DNA from: Viola odorata
Taxonomy: Eukaryota; Streptophyta; Magnoliopsida; Malpighiales; Violaceae
NCBI GenBank assembly: GCA_963691705.1
Contig: OY829541.1
Span: 32,562,719-32,626,718 of the forward strand
Length of the DNA: 64,000 bases
Direction: 5' to 3'
Shown here piece after piece: positions 55,210 to 64,000 of the stretch. How positions within the stretch are numbered: position 1 is the stretch's first letter; each line of letters opens with the position of its first letter. The translations under genes and the position numbers were made by a program. The notes beneath the pieces were generated by a model, which saw only the letters and a list, made by a program, of their open reading frames with translations, did no database searches and had not been told where the DNA came from.

Positions 55210-56846
55210 TCCTGGTTTTGCAGGCGCGGGGTAGCGGATGGGAAGGTTTCGCTATTCCGCTATCGCTAAAATTTCGGCCCTTGGCACATTGAGGGAAGGA
55301 AAATCTGGGTCGTACGTTCAATTTTTATGAGAATCCCCGCGCCGCCGAGTGGGGGAGCCATTGGTTTTTCCCTTCAGAAAATTGCCCCTTTGTCTGTCAG
55401 AGGTCTTGGGGATATGATCCTTCCGCCTAGCGTAATCATCGGTAAAATGGTCATCGGGTAGAGGCTTCGCAGGAGCAGCAGTGATTTGAGATGCCCCCTA
55501 CGGCACACTGTACGTTCGATCTCTGTTTTCTTCTTCTTCCATTTTTGTGTAATTGTGGGCTTTAAGTCTCAACGCGTCTAAAGTCAATGGGGGTCCACCA
55601 TAAGTGCGTCTTTCAGCTTCCCATAATGACAATTTCTTTTCAGAGCTTCTATAGCAAAATCGATAGTAACGCTCGGCGTTAAGGATATTTCCAGATCGAA
55701 GCGGCTGAGAAAATCCTTCAAGGATTCTTGAGGCATTCACTGTATGTCAAATAACGCGGCGGCAGATTTTCTCATTGGAATTGCGGTGCTAAATCTGCTC
55801 CGAAATTTAGATTCTAACTGTGAGAAATTACTAATGGATCCACCAGGGAGACCTTCAAACCAGAGACGCACAACGCCCGATAGCGTCATAACAGATATTT
55901 GGCACAGCGCCGCATCGCTGTGGGTCTGAAACTGAACAAAAAATTTCACTTTATTGATATGTGAGATGGGATCTTTCGTACCATCATAAGTGTCAGTGGG
56001 AAGCTTTACACGTCGACTGACTCGGTGACGCCTTATACGACGGCTGAATGGGTGGCCCGATGTATCATCAAGAATTTCACGAGCTTGACGCCCTCTATCT
56101 CGCGGTTCTGGAGTAAGATGTCGCCTAGGAGATCGACTGCGACTCCTGCGCGAACGACTTCGATACCTTCAGCTACTGGACCTATCACTGTATTCAGGAG
56201 ACAGACTTCTGTGGACTCCTTCCCTCCGTCCATCCCACCGGTTCCTAACCCCCTCAAGTTGCCTGTCTCCTTGTAGGAGGAGACCTTGCGGCATTTGCGG
56301 TACATAAGCCTCTACTCTTCCTTGAGCAAGCTGCCCAGTGCTACTCAGAGGATTTCCAGTAGGTAAAGGCATCTGGAGGTTTTCTGAAAACAACGGTGAC
56401 AAAGGTCGATCAGCGACAATAGATGGAGTAAACATGATGCGAGGAGGGAAACCAGATCCAGAAGCACCGGGAGTGCCTCTTGTGGCCATTTCAGTCAAAT
56501 ATTCCAGTCGAGAACGAAGGGTCGCTATTTCCATTGCGAAAGGATGTTCACGGTTTAGTGTATATTCTCTCGAAAGAGGAGTGGAGAAGTCGGATCCCGC
56601 CATTTGAGATGACAAAATGTCTGTTTGCGAGGAGACCACTCCTCCAGCAATTCCAGCCAAATGGTCCAGGGGTCCTGAAATAATTGGTTGTGTCGTCATA
56701 GAGAGATCAGCAGTAGCAAAGGGAAAAAGCCGCCTGCGGATTTGGAAAGGGATATTAGAGGATGATGATCGGATCGACTCCGATCCTGTGATCATGACCA
56801 TTCCAATCTTCTGACTAAACGGAGCTTGGCTATTAAGGACGCTCAC
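55210..56846 (-). pseudogene. gag of TatA
   Basis: The N-terminal part (56846-56169, 225 codons) is Ser/Pro-rich and shows a helix MEIATLRSRLEYLTEMATR. After stops, the capsid part in the same frame reads FFVQFQTHSDAALCQISV, LSGVVRLWFEGLPGGSISNF and QESLKDFLSRFDLEISLTPS, the usual retrotransposon Gag pattern. A TGA lies at about 55737-55739 and a frameshift near 55600 leads to the pol frame (PPLTLDALRLKAHNYTKMEE). Further stops near 55500 and 55250 separate it from the knuckle. Confidence 0.75.
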
Positions 56847-56859
56847 TTAATATACCAAA

Positions 56860-56878
56860 GCTCTCAATGAAAGCACCA
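56860..56878 (-). other. primer-binding site of TatA
   Basis: The minus strand reads TTATCA (LTR end), AA, then TGGTGCTTTCATTGAGAGC. The TGG start fits a tRNA 3' CCA end. The tRNA implied would begin GCTTTCA; I cannot assign it safely. Confidence 0.6.
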
Positions 56879-56880
56879 TT

Positions 56881-57381
56881 TGATAAGATTCAATGTCAAT
56901 CTTGTGAGATTCTACGTCGTGTGTGATCGGAACGGTGGTGAATGGCGGCGGGTGTACCTGCAAGGCGCCGGAGGGGGAGCTCCGGCGTAGACACTCCGAT
57001 GCTTAAGTTAGTTCGGGTTTTAAAAGTGGTAGAGGTTTCTCTAGGTGAGCTTGACCTTACCCTCATTGTGAAAAATGGTGGGGTATTTATAGATCTGGAC
57101 AGCGATACCTGGCGATATCAGTGGATGACGTCACGGGCGATGTCTGAGGGGGCTGCCGGGAGCGATAACCTTGTGGGTCCCTAGGATGGGATGACGCCGT
57201 GCGTATAGAATTGCGTGAGTCCCCCCCCCCCCCCCCCCCCCCCCCGCTGAAGTCGACCATCCTAGGAATCCTTCGCTGATCCTTAGGCGATACAGGGATA
57301 TCCTTATGGAGCTCAGGGGGATCCGTTCCGATAAGAACTGTTTGTGCAGTAGGACCGTTAGGACTATCTCGATTGTTATCA
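56881..57381 (-). repeat. 5' LTR of TatA
   Basis: 501 bp, TGATAAGATT...GATTGTTATCA. It matches the other LTR except for the ~42- and 10-base length differences and scattered substitutions. It carries one TGACGTCA (57126-57133) 35 bases upstream of the TATA box and a ~25-base poly-C run (about 57220-57245). Confidence 0.95.
57085..57091 (-). promoter_or_regulatory. TATA box, TatA 5' LTR
   Basis: The minus strand reads TCTATAAATACCCC, conserved with the other LTR, with a TGACGTCA palindrome 35 bases upstream. This is the promoter that would drive the element. Confidence 0.6.
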
Positions 57382-57386
57382 CCTAT

Positions 57387-58606
57387 GTTTATTGTTTGAG
57401 TGAATGCATGACTAGGTACTGGCTGGGTTTGCATGATATCCATGGGTATAGACACATTTAGACATAGGAAAGCAGCAAAAAGATTAAGTCCTCACATCGA
57501 ATTGTTCTCTCTCTTTTTCTTTTGTTCTATTTCTTTCATCTTAATCCCGAATCCCTTCTTGACCTCTCCAATTCTAACCATTTGAATTTTCCTTGATCTT
57601 TCTCTTGGCAGGTGAAGCAATGTTATTGGGAGCACTATCGAGGGCTAGACTAGACGAATGAAGCAACAAAGGCAAAGTGTGGGGATCCCGCAAAAATTCA
57701 AGACCCTGAATACTGGCACAAATTCAAGACCTCAAAGCTGAATTCAAGGGCAGACCAGAACAAAAAATCACTTCCCAACCACAGCAAAACACAAGTGTGG
57801 GGAAGTCAAATCAGAATATCAAGCCCCCGAAAAACAAGGTCTCGATCCTCAATTCAGATCTCTCTTTCTCTCTCAAAAAAAAAAATAAAATAAATAAGAG
57901 ACAGAGAAAAGAACAAGACCAAACCTTGAAAGCCAAGAAGAGGAAAAACAGCAGCCAGCATCCATTCAAGGTCCCGAGCCTAGGTCCCGAATGAAGAAGG
58001 CAAGGATCCCCCTCGAAGAAGAAAAGCCTAGTCTAGCTTTCGCCCTCAGCAACATTGCCTCATCGTTTTGATCCTTTTTGTCAAGGGAGCGTTCCAGGTT
58101 CGAGTTGGTTTCACCACCTTCTCATTTCACTTCCTTACTATCCCTCTTCTCCACTTTTTCTTCTCATTATGCTTCTTCCATTTCCTCTTGTCATTTATTT
58201 TCTTTGCTTCCCCTTCTTGCCCCCGATGCGAAGTCTTTTGATTGCTAGATTGCCTATGCGTGTGTCTAATATACTCGGATTGACTTGCAAACTTAGTTTT
58301 GTGCTACGTTTTTGCATACTTAAGTGTTTAAACACCTAACCTTGTTCACGAGCGTGAGTGCAAACACCAACCTATGTGAGGACCGCTGGTTGATAGGCTG
58401 ATGCGGAAAAGTCTCTTCTCAAGGGTCGTTACCCTTCTGATTTGATGCAGGTGTATCTAGGCGGGGTCTGTTTTCATTCGAGGTCCCGAATCTTGACAAG
58501 CATGCTTATTCTCTGTGCTATGGTCTGGTGTGTCTGTTCTGTTTTGGGACTGTTTTAAAATTTTGTGAATACTCGAGGGCGAGCATTGGGCAGTGTGGGG
58601 ATTATT
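57387..58606 (+). other. AthA 3' noncoding region, right of TatA
   Basis: No supported gene. GTGTGGGGA motifs recur at about 57680 and 57794, and a final one (58594) adjoins the LTR. A hydrophobic 94-codon frame at 58055 overlaps sequence related at DNA level to AthB and to LTR2, so it is probably not coding. Confidence 0.55.
58592..58606 (+). other. polypurine tract of AthA
   Basis: AGTGTGGGGATTATT stands directly before the 3' LTR start TGATAGC. It would prime plus-strand DNA synthesis. Confidence 0.65.
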
Positions 58607-60328
58607 TGATAGCATGTTTTTATTCACGATTTTCTTCCCATTTTCTCACCCATTTAAGGCATGATTCTGCTGATTTACCCTTGTTTTCATTACTTTTACA
58701 GATTTGGGCCTAAAATGGGAGTTTATGCGAAAAGATGCATTTTTGGGGCATTTTGTGCAGTTTTGAGCTTCAAGACCCAGAGTCGAGGTCCCGAGTCCAA
58801 AGCAGCGTTCAAGGTCCCGAATCGGATTCCCCATTCGGGACCCCGAAGGACTAAGAATGACATTTCCACATGTCATCTCGCCAGAGCTTTCATGTGCCTC
58901 CTCTGACACTGTTCCTGCAGTCTGCACTGACCACCAAATACCTACCACCCTGACCAAGTCAGCCCTTGAGCCCAATCCAGACCTTCCCAAAGCTGGAAAA
59001 ATCAAACAGCTTTATGCTTTTTCAGCTTTGTGCTTTAAGGAGCATGGATCCATTTTTATAGGCTTTCAATTAATGCATTTTGTCCCTAGTTTTAGGCTGA
59101 AGATATTTTTTGCTTTAGAGCTCTACTATATAAAGGGCATCTAAGAGTAGTTTAGGACATCATCTTATCTCTTCTTACATTTTCTTATCACTTAGTATAA
59201 TTTATTTAGTTCTAGTTTTTAGACTTCTCTCTAGTTTCTCTCTCTAGTTCTTGTTAGCTCATCTCCAACTTGCCGCCGGGCTTCAAACGGAATTTAGTAT
59301 CAAAGTTTTCTTCCCTTGATCTATTTACTTATCTATTATGCTTTCTTCAATTATTATTTGTTCATCTTCAAGTATGAGTAGCTAAATCATTAGTTCTTAG
59401 CAAGGGTAATTCAAGGGTTGCAAGGGCAGATTCGAGGCCTTCATGTACTTAATACGTTCTTGATGCTATATTCAATTATCCATCATTTTAATTACATCTT
59501 TGCATGATATAATTTGAGGCTTGATCAACTGATAATTATCTTATGTGAATGCTGCCATTCGTGTGGTGAATACGGAAGGAAAATTACATGAACCAAGTAG
59601 GCATTTGTTTAGTCTTGACTGTGTCAAAGTGGTCTCGAATAGATAGGGTGGGTAGTTGATTAGAGCGGGGTCACGAGCCTGACAAACTGAGGGACCCTTA
59701 GCTCTAGATCTGTCTTTTCTTAGCTTCATGGGCAGTTTGAGTATGGCCCTCCCGCATTCGTGCCTAGAGGGATGGCGAACTGTCAAGACTACCTCATATG
59801 TGGAAACGGGGGGTAGTTTCTCTTAAGAGAAAAGTAGGGGATATCCGAGGAATCTGGTCCCTATGTCATTTCTATGATGTCTCGAATGGAATATTTCAGT
59901 GCTGATGACGATCGAGGCCCCGAATGCAACCCAAGAATGCCTTTGCTAAGAATCCTTCTCCCTCTGATTGTTTGAGTTTATTACTTCCGTTTTGATATTC
60001 CTGTCTACTACTTCCGCTTTGATATTTCTAGACCGATTTATTAATTTGCTTTATTTTACCATTCGAGACCTCGAACGTGACATTCGAGACCCCGAACCTT
60101 GCTTTCTTAGATAAAATTGTTAGCTCCCAAATCTGCCTTGGCTAACTTGTTTAGCCAAGTAAAAACCCCCCTGATTGTTACCCTTCATGCTTTTCTCCCC
60201 CGAACTCATTCAAGACCTTAGATCAGTCTCTCACAATCCCTGTGTTTGACCCTGACTACCACTGTACACTATATCTCTTGTGCACACACGTTTTCAGGCA
60301 CTATAAATCTCTATTTGACTGACGATCA
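58607..60328 (+). repeat. 3' LTR of AthA
   Basis: 1,722 bp, matching 30074-31792. Followed by ATTTT (60329-60333), the right target duplication. Confidence 0.95.
59127..59134 (+). promoter_or_regulatory. TATA box, AthA 3' LTR
   Basis: ACTATATAAAGGGCAT, conserved with the 5' LTR. Confidence 0.6.
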
Positions 60329-60710
60329 ATTTTCTTCAAGCTTTTGTCTGACAGGTTTAAACTCAGGTTTCAATGGGATGCGATGCTCACCTATCCCGGG
60401 ATCAAGACCTGGCATATCGGCGTAGGACCATATGAATACGTCCGAGTAGTCTTTGAGGAGGGAAATCAATCTTTCCCTCTAAGTCATATCCAAGGTAGTT
60501 CTGATCTTGACCAACTTCTGACTCTCATTGCTTGCCCCCAAGTTTACTTCCACCAATTCCTCCCGATGAGGGGTTATTTCCTTTTCCGAATTTGCTAGTA
60601 AACGGGCCAATTCGTCGGAGATTTTGGCCTTGTCTTCGGTCGCGATGAAGATTTCTTCGCCCGTAAAGACAGGTTTTATCAAGACAATCCGAACTAATAT
60701 TTATCCTGAA
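60329..60710 (-). pseudogene. interior 2: RT-approach part of the deleted pol
   Basis: Continues 30073 after the AthA insertion. The minus strand carries the LVKIRTTLDMT region, as in interior 1, and TCTGACAGGTTTAAACTC next to the deletion junction. A stop and small changes break the frame. The acceptor TTTTTAATTTCAG is conserved near 60710. Confidence 0.65.
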
Positions 60711-60862
60711 ATTAAAAATGCGAAAAGAAGAGATGCGTAAAAATAAAAATTGCATATATATTGATTTTTAACAAAGGGGAACATGAGTCCCCACAAAAAT
60801 GTTTTCGTAAGAAAATGTGCAAACATATATATATATATATATTTTTTAAAGGAGTAATTACG
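60711..60862 (-). other. interior 2: counterpart of the PR-RT intron
   Basis: Homologous to 15415-15566, with the same donor-like GTAATTAC and CAG acceptor and a longer ATATAT run. Confidence 0.45.
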
Positions 60863-62384
60863 GAGAGACATCTGGAAGCATGGTGATGGTCTAGTTGGAC
60901 ACAGACTCCCCTAACTTATTTTTAAAAATGACTGAACTAGGCGACAACTCTTCTTCACCCAGAGTGCAAATACGGAGGTCTGATACCCTGATTGGATTTT
61001 CATTGATGGTTTCAGCGGCGAAGGGGAATGTGGTTCGGATATGGGGGATTCATATTTTGCCCTCTGGCGCAGAACGTCCAAATAGCTTAGCCAGTTGCTT
61101 TTCTTTCTTTTCTTGGGCAATCCTGGCGAAATCGGCCTTGCTGGGTTGGTACCCTAACCCAAAGCGGTCTCCGAAGCTCTTCGGAGGTGCCCAGTCTTTT
61201 GATCCTTGTAACTCGGCCCCGAGCCATTTTCCCAATTGGAAGCTTCCCTCTAGTATTGACTTAGTGGTTGTTTCGGCTATTTTAGATCTTGAGGCTTCGC
61301 AAATGGGGGATCCTTCCTCGATCCAATCCCCGTTGACGATTTTGAAGGCTTGGAAAGAACTCTCCAAGGTTTCAGCAGTTTTGATGTAAGGCACGGATGC
61401 ATGCTTGGCCAAGATCAAGGCTTCCTCAGCCTTTAGTGTGACGAGGGCATTGTCCTTGACGTATTTGAGGCACTGATGCAGGGAAGAGGGGACGGCTTCC
61501 GCTAAGTGGATCCAAGGCCGTCCTAGAAGCATGTTGTAAGCGGGTTGGATTTCCATGATCTGGAACGTCAAGGCGAAAGTGTGGGGCCCGATGACCATAT
61601 CCAACTCAAAGTTCCCGATGATCTCTTGAGTGGTGCCATCGAAAGCCCTAGCCATCATTCCGCTAGGTATCATGTGAGAGAAATCGACCGGCAATTGTTC
61701 GAGGACATGCCTAGGAATGACATTAAGTGTGGACCCATTGTCGATTAGGGCCTTTGCTCTGACATGTCCCTTACATTCTACCGTGATGTATAGGGATTTG
61801 TTGTGATCTCTTCCCGAGGGGTTGATCTCTCCTTCAGAGAAGGAAATGCTGCTTAAGGCTTGAATTCTTCCGACGAGGTTTTCCACCCCTTCTGTGGTGA
61901 TATCCTTAGTCACGAAGGCTTGCTTCAAGACTTTTAAGAGAGCTTGGCGATGAGGCTCTGAAGTAAGGATCAACTCTATGATGGAAATGCGAGCTGGGGT
62001 TTTCTTTAGCTGTTCGATGATGCTGAACTCGCTCTATTTCATGATCTTGAGGAACTCGGCTGTCTCGTCCTCGGTTATAGGTTTGCTCCAACCTTGCGTC
62101 TCTTCTACCGTCTCTTCGCGGATCGCAGGATTTTTTCCTTCTACCGTCTCTTCGTGTAAGTCTCGGCTAGGAGTATTCATAGCTAATGTGAACACTACTT
62201 TGCGTGGGGTCGTGGCTGCATCCCTTGTTTGGGCCACATATTCGAAGGAATATAGTGCTGGAGAGTTGTCCTCGATGACATTGATTGCTCCTCGGGTTTT
62301 CCCTTTGGTCTGAATGATCCCGAATGTTGTGAGTTGCTTGACTTTCTGCCGAAAAAGTCTGCAATCCTGGATTTTGTGCTTGCT
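60863..62384 (-). pseudogene. interior 2: protease region
   Basis: The open frame 61973-61050 holds ALIDNGSTLNVIPRHVLEQL and NMLLGRPWIHLAEAV. It reads Gln where interior 1 has a TAG (KKEKQLAKLFGR). Conversely a TAG near 62036 stands where interior 1 reads KQSE. About 135 bp of the N-terminal part are missing, and at the junction a 17-bp sequence is duplicated (62102-62118 and 62138-62154). Confidence 0.75.
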
Positions 62385-64000
62385 TTACCCTTGGCAAAAT
62401 AGGCATTGGGCCTGAATATTCCCCGGGAATGGCAAATATGCGTTGTTAGCTAATGCGAAGAACAGTTCTTCATTGGGTACTTCCTCCACTGAAGGGTGAG
62501 AATCATCAATCCCTCCTACTGAGATGGCGTTCACCCCTCCCTTTCCTTGGGAATGATTGGGGAGAGGGTTGGTGGATGTGTTGGGTCCTTTTGCTAACCC
62601 TTCGAAAGATACCCATCCACTTTTGATCAAGTGATGGACTTTTGCTTTGAATGCGAAGCAATTTTTCAGAGTGTGACCCAGGGCTCCAGCGTGGTATTCG
62701 CACCTTGCGTTGAGATCATACCACTTCGGGTAAGGAGGCAATTGAGGCTGAGCTGGAACCGGTACGATCTGTCCGGCCGCCAGGAGATGTTTGTAGATTT
62801 CTCCCACGGGAAGAGGGAGAGGAGGCAAAGGCTCTCGGTTCCACCAACTGTTTGACGTGTTTTAGTTATTTGGGTCCGTTGGTGGGTTATATGGCTTGGG
62901 TTGCATGGGTTGTGATGTTTGTACTGGAGGCGGTGAGAAATGTGTAGGATTTTGAGGCGCGATATTAGCAATGGGTGGTGAAGTGAAAGGAGAGAAAGTG
63001 GGTTGATATAGTGATGGCGAAGGGCAGGGCGGTGGCGATAAATAAGGCAGAGGTGGTGGAAATGGTTGCCCGTGATGAGCTTGGGGAGCAACAAATCCAA
63101 CATCTCTTTTTACGACGGCCACTTTCTTTGGCACAAACTCTAGTACCGGAGGTGTGATTAGTCCGGACTTAATTCCTTGCTCGACTCTTCCGGCAATTAG
63201 GACCATGTCGGAGAAGTTGTTTGAAGGGTTCGAGATCAGGTAGGTGTAGTAGGGAGCCCTGAAGGTGTGCAAGAAAATCGACAAGAGTTCATTGTCGCTT
63301 AAAGGAGGAGAGATTCTAGAGGCCAACTCTCTCCATCTTTGAGTATAGGTCTTCACGGACTCGTCGACTTTCTTTTCCAGATTTTACAGGTCAGCGCGGT
63401 CGGGTGCTACCTCCATGTTGAATTTATAGTCTGTAGAAGGCATCGGACAGGTCTCTCCATGTCCTAATCCTGGCTCTGTCCAGACCCATATACCAAGTTA
63501 GGGTGTGCTTGGTCAAGCTTTCTCGGAATAGAAGAATCAACAATGGCTTGTTGTGGATCATCTCTGCCATCTTGTTGCAGTATGCTCTAAGGTGGGTCTT
63601 TGGGCACTCTACCCCAGTATACTTTTTGAAGTCGGGGATCTTGTACTTCGGTGGTATAACAATCCTGGGGACCATACACATATCGGCGGGGACCAGTAGG
63701 GTCAAAGGGATCAGCCCCTTCAATCGCTCGGAGTCTTTCCTCGAGCAGATTCAGTCGGTCACTTTTCGGTTGCTCAGCCATGATGGGGTTAGAACCGAAG
63801 GGTAGCAGAGGTTCTGACGAGAACTGAGGTTGTGCTGGGTTGAAAGCAATAGGCTGAGTTCCCACAGGTCCGGGAACTGTGCTTGGAGGAATGAGAGGGA
63901 GATACGAGGTCTCTAGGTGGGACTGGCTCTTGCTGGAGTCCACGGTAGGGTTGGTTGAAAGGTGCTGAAGTGACGCGGCAATCTCTTCGCCCGCCTTAAC
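62385..64000 (-). pseudogene. interior 2: gag (runs off the window)
   Basis: The frames 62828-62385 (knuckle CEYHAGALGHTLKNC), 63356-62862 (YTQRWRELASRISPPLS), 63723-63424 (YKIPDFKKYTGVECPKTHLR) and 63943-63587 (coiled and Pro-rich N-terminal part) align with interior 1. Breaks specific to this copy are an extra G near 63690, a two-base loss near 63432 and a TAA near 63387 where interior 1 has CAA. The N-terminus lies beyond 64000. Confidence 0.7.

Larger units (their letters stand above)
41409..57381 (-). mobile_element. Tat-type Ty3 retrotransposon 'TatA' with antisense genes
   Basis: CCTAT duplications lie at 41404-41408 and 57382-57386. LTRs TGATAA...TTATCA sit at 41409-41960 and 56881-57381. 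On the minus strand the order is LTR, primer site, gag, PR-RT-RNase H, a second RNase H, integrase, tandem repeats, an 8-kb antisense gene region, LTR. A second RNase H and extra antisense ORFs before the 3' LTR are features of the Tat lineage. The total is 15,973 bp. Confidence 0.9.
30074..60328 (+). mobile_element. Athila-like Ty3 retrotransposon 'AthA' (interrupted by TatA)
   Basis: Flanking ATTTT duplications lie at 30069-30073 and 60329-60333. The LTRs start TGATAGCATG and end GACGATCA. A tRNA-Asp type primer site, gag, PR-RT-RH-INT, an Athila-type 3' ORF and a GTGTGGGGA polypurine tract follow in the standard order. Removing TatA (41409-57381 plus one CCTAT) leaves about 14.3 kb. The LTRs differ at roughly three dozen positions by eye over 1.72 kb, about 2%, so the insertion is fairly recent. 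All coding regions nevertheless carry stops. Confidence 0.9.
8826..64000 (-). mobile_element. Ogre-like (Tat lineage) retrotransposon array: LTR-interior-LTR-interior
   Basis: Two direct LTR copies (8826 and 22158) each precede a copy of the same interior. The second interior is interrupted by AthA at 30074-60328 and leaves the window at 64000. Very long LTRs, an extra ORF upstream of gag (DUF7745-like), a probable intron between the protease and reverse transcriptase parts, and a TGGCGACT...GGGA primer site are all features known from Ogre elements. Alternating LTR and interior suggests unequal recombination between tandem or allelic copies. The left flank 8821-8825 is AGGTG; the right end is outside the window. 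Confidence 0.75.

Noticed and set aside
55498..55740. 80-codon minus frame starting MNASRILEGFSQPLRS
   Set aside because: The Gag-like reading (PQESLKDFLSRF) runs in another frame over most of it. Only its end (PPLTLDALRLKAHNYTKMEE) is true gag, after a frameshift.
58055..58339. 94-codon hydrophobic frame as a small membrane protein
   Set aside because: The region is related at DNA level to noncoding AthB and LTR2 sequence in which the frame is not kept; hydrophobicity follows from T-rich sequence.
1..64000. host protein-coding, tRNA or rRNA genes
   Set aside because: Every long frame is explained by transposable elements, and I saw no tRNA or rRNA signature. Absence is judged by eye only.

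Overview
The window is nuclear DNA of a flowering plant, most likely a eudicot. It contains no host gene that I can support. Almost all of it is long terminal repeat (LTR) retrotransposons of the Ty3/gypsy type, nested inside one another. The lineages (Athila, Ogre and other Tat-type) are recognised from domain order, primer-binding sites and LTR structure, not from database searches. Coding parts are decayed throughout by stops and frameshifts.

Layout. 1-2824: AT-rich flank with a diverged LTR-like stretch (519-1260) and a hairpin. 2825-4317: a non-autonomous Mutator-like DNA element with ~280-bp terminal inverted repeats and a 9-bp target duplication. 4444-8825: the 3' end of an Athila-like element on the minus strand ('AthB'), cut by the next insertion. 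8826 to beyond the right edge: an Ogre-like array on the minus strand, laid out LTR1 (8826-14259), interior 1 (14260-22157), LTR2 (22158-29396), interior 2 (29397-30073, resuming at 60329-64000). Its LTRs are exceptionally long (about 5.4 and 7.2 kb) and hold three families of minisatellites. Both interiors lack most of reverse transcriptase, RNase H and integrase through the same in-frame deletion.

Inserted into interior 2 is a full-length Athila-like element on the plus strand ('AthA', 30074-60328; 1.72-kb LTRs, TSD ATTTT, tRNA-Asp type primer site, gag, PR-RT-RH-INT, then an Athila-type 3' ORF). Inserted into AthA's 3' noncoding region is a 16-kb Tat-type element on the minus strand ('TatA', 41409-57381; LTRs of 552 and 501 bp, TSD CCTAT). 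There are thus four levels of nesting, two of them closed by exact 5-bp target duplications.

The most unusual part is the 8-kb stretch of TatA between its 3' LTR and pol. It carries four genes antisense to the retrotransposon. Each has a TATA-like box at a plausible distance, two have clear polyadenylation signals, and two are paralogous intron-containing genes of the 'putative gypsy-type transposon' (Transposase_28-like) family with conserved intron phases. A piece of a gene of this same family, intron included, sits in antisense inside the 3' ORF of AthA. Extra antisense ORFs are known in the Tat lineage; a multi-gene cassette with its own promoters, and its capture by an Athila element, deserve checking.

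Most premature stops can be explained as C-to-T or G-to-A changes, several confirmed by the sibling copy. This fits decay of cytosine-methylated, silenced elements.
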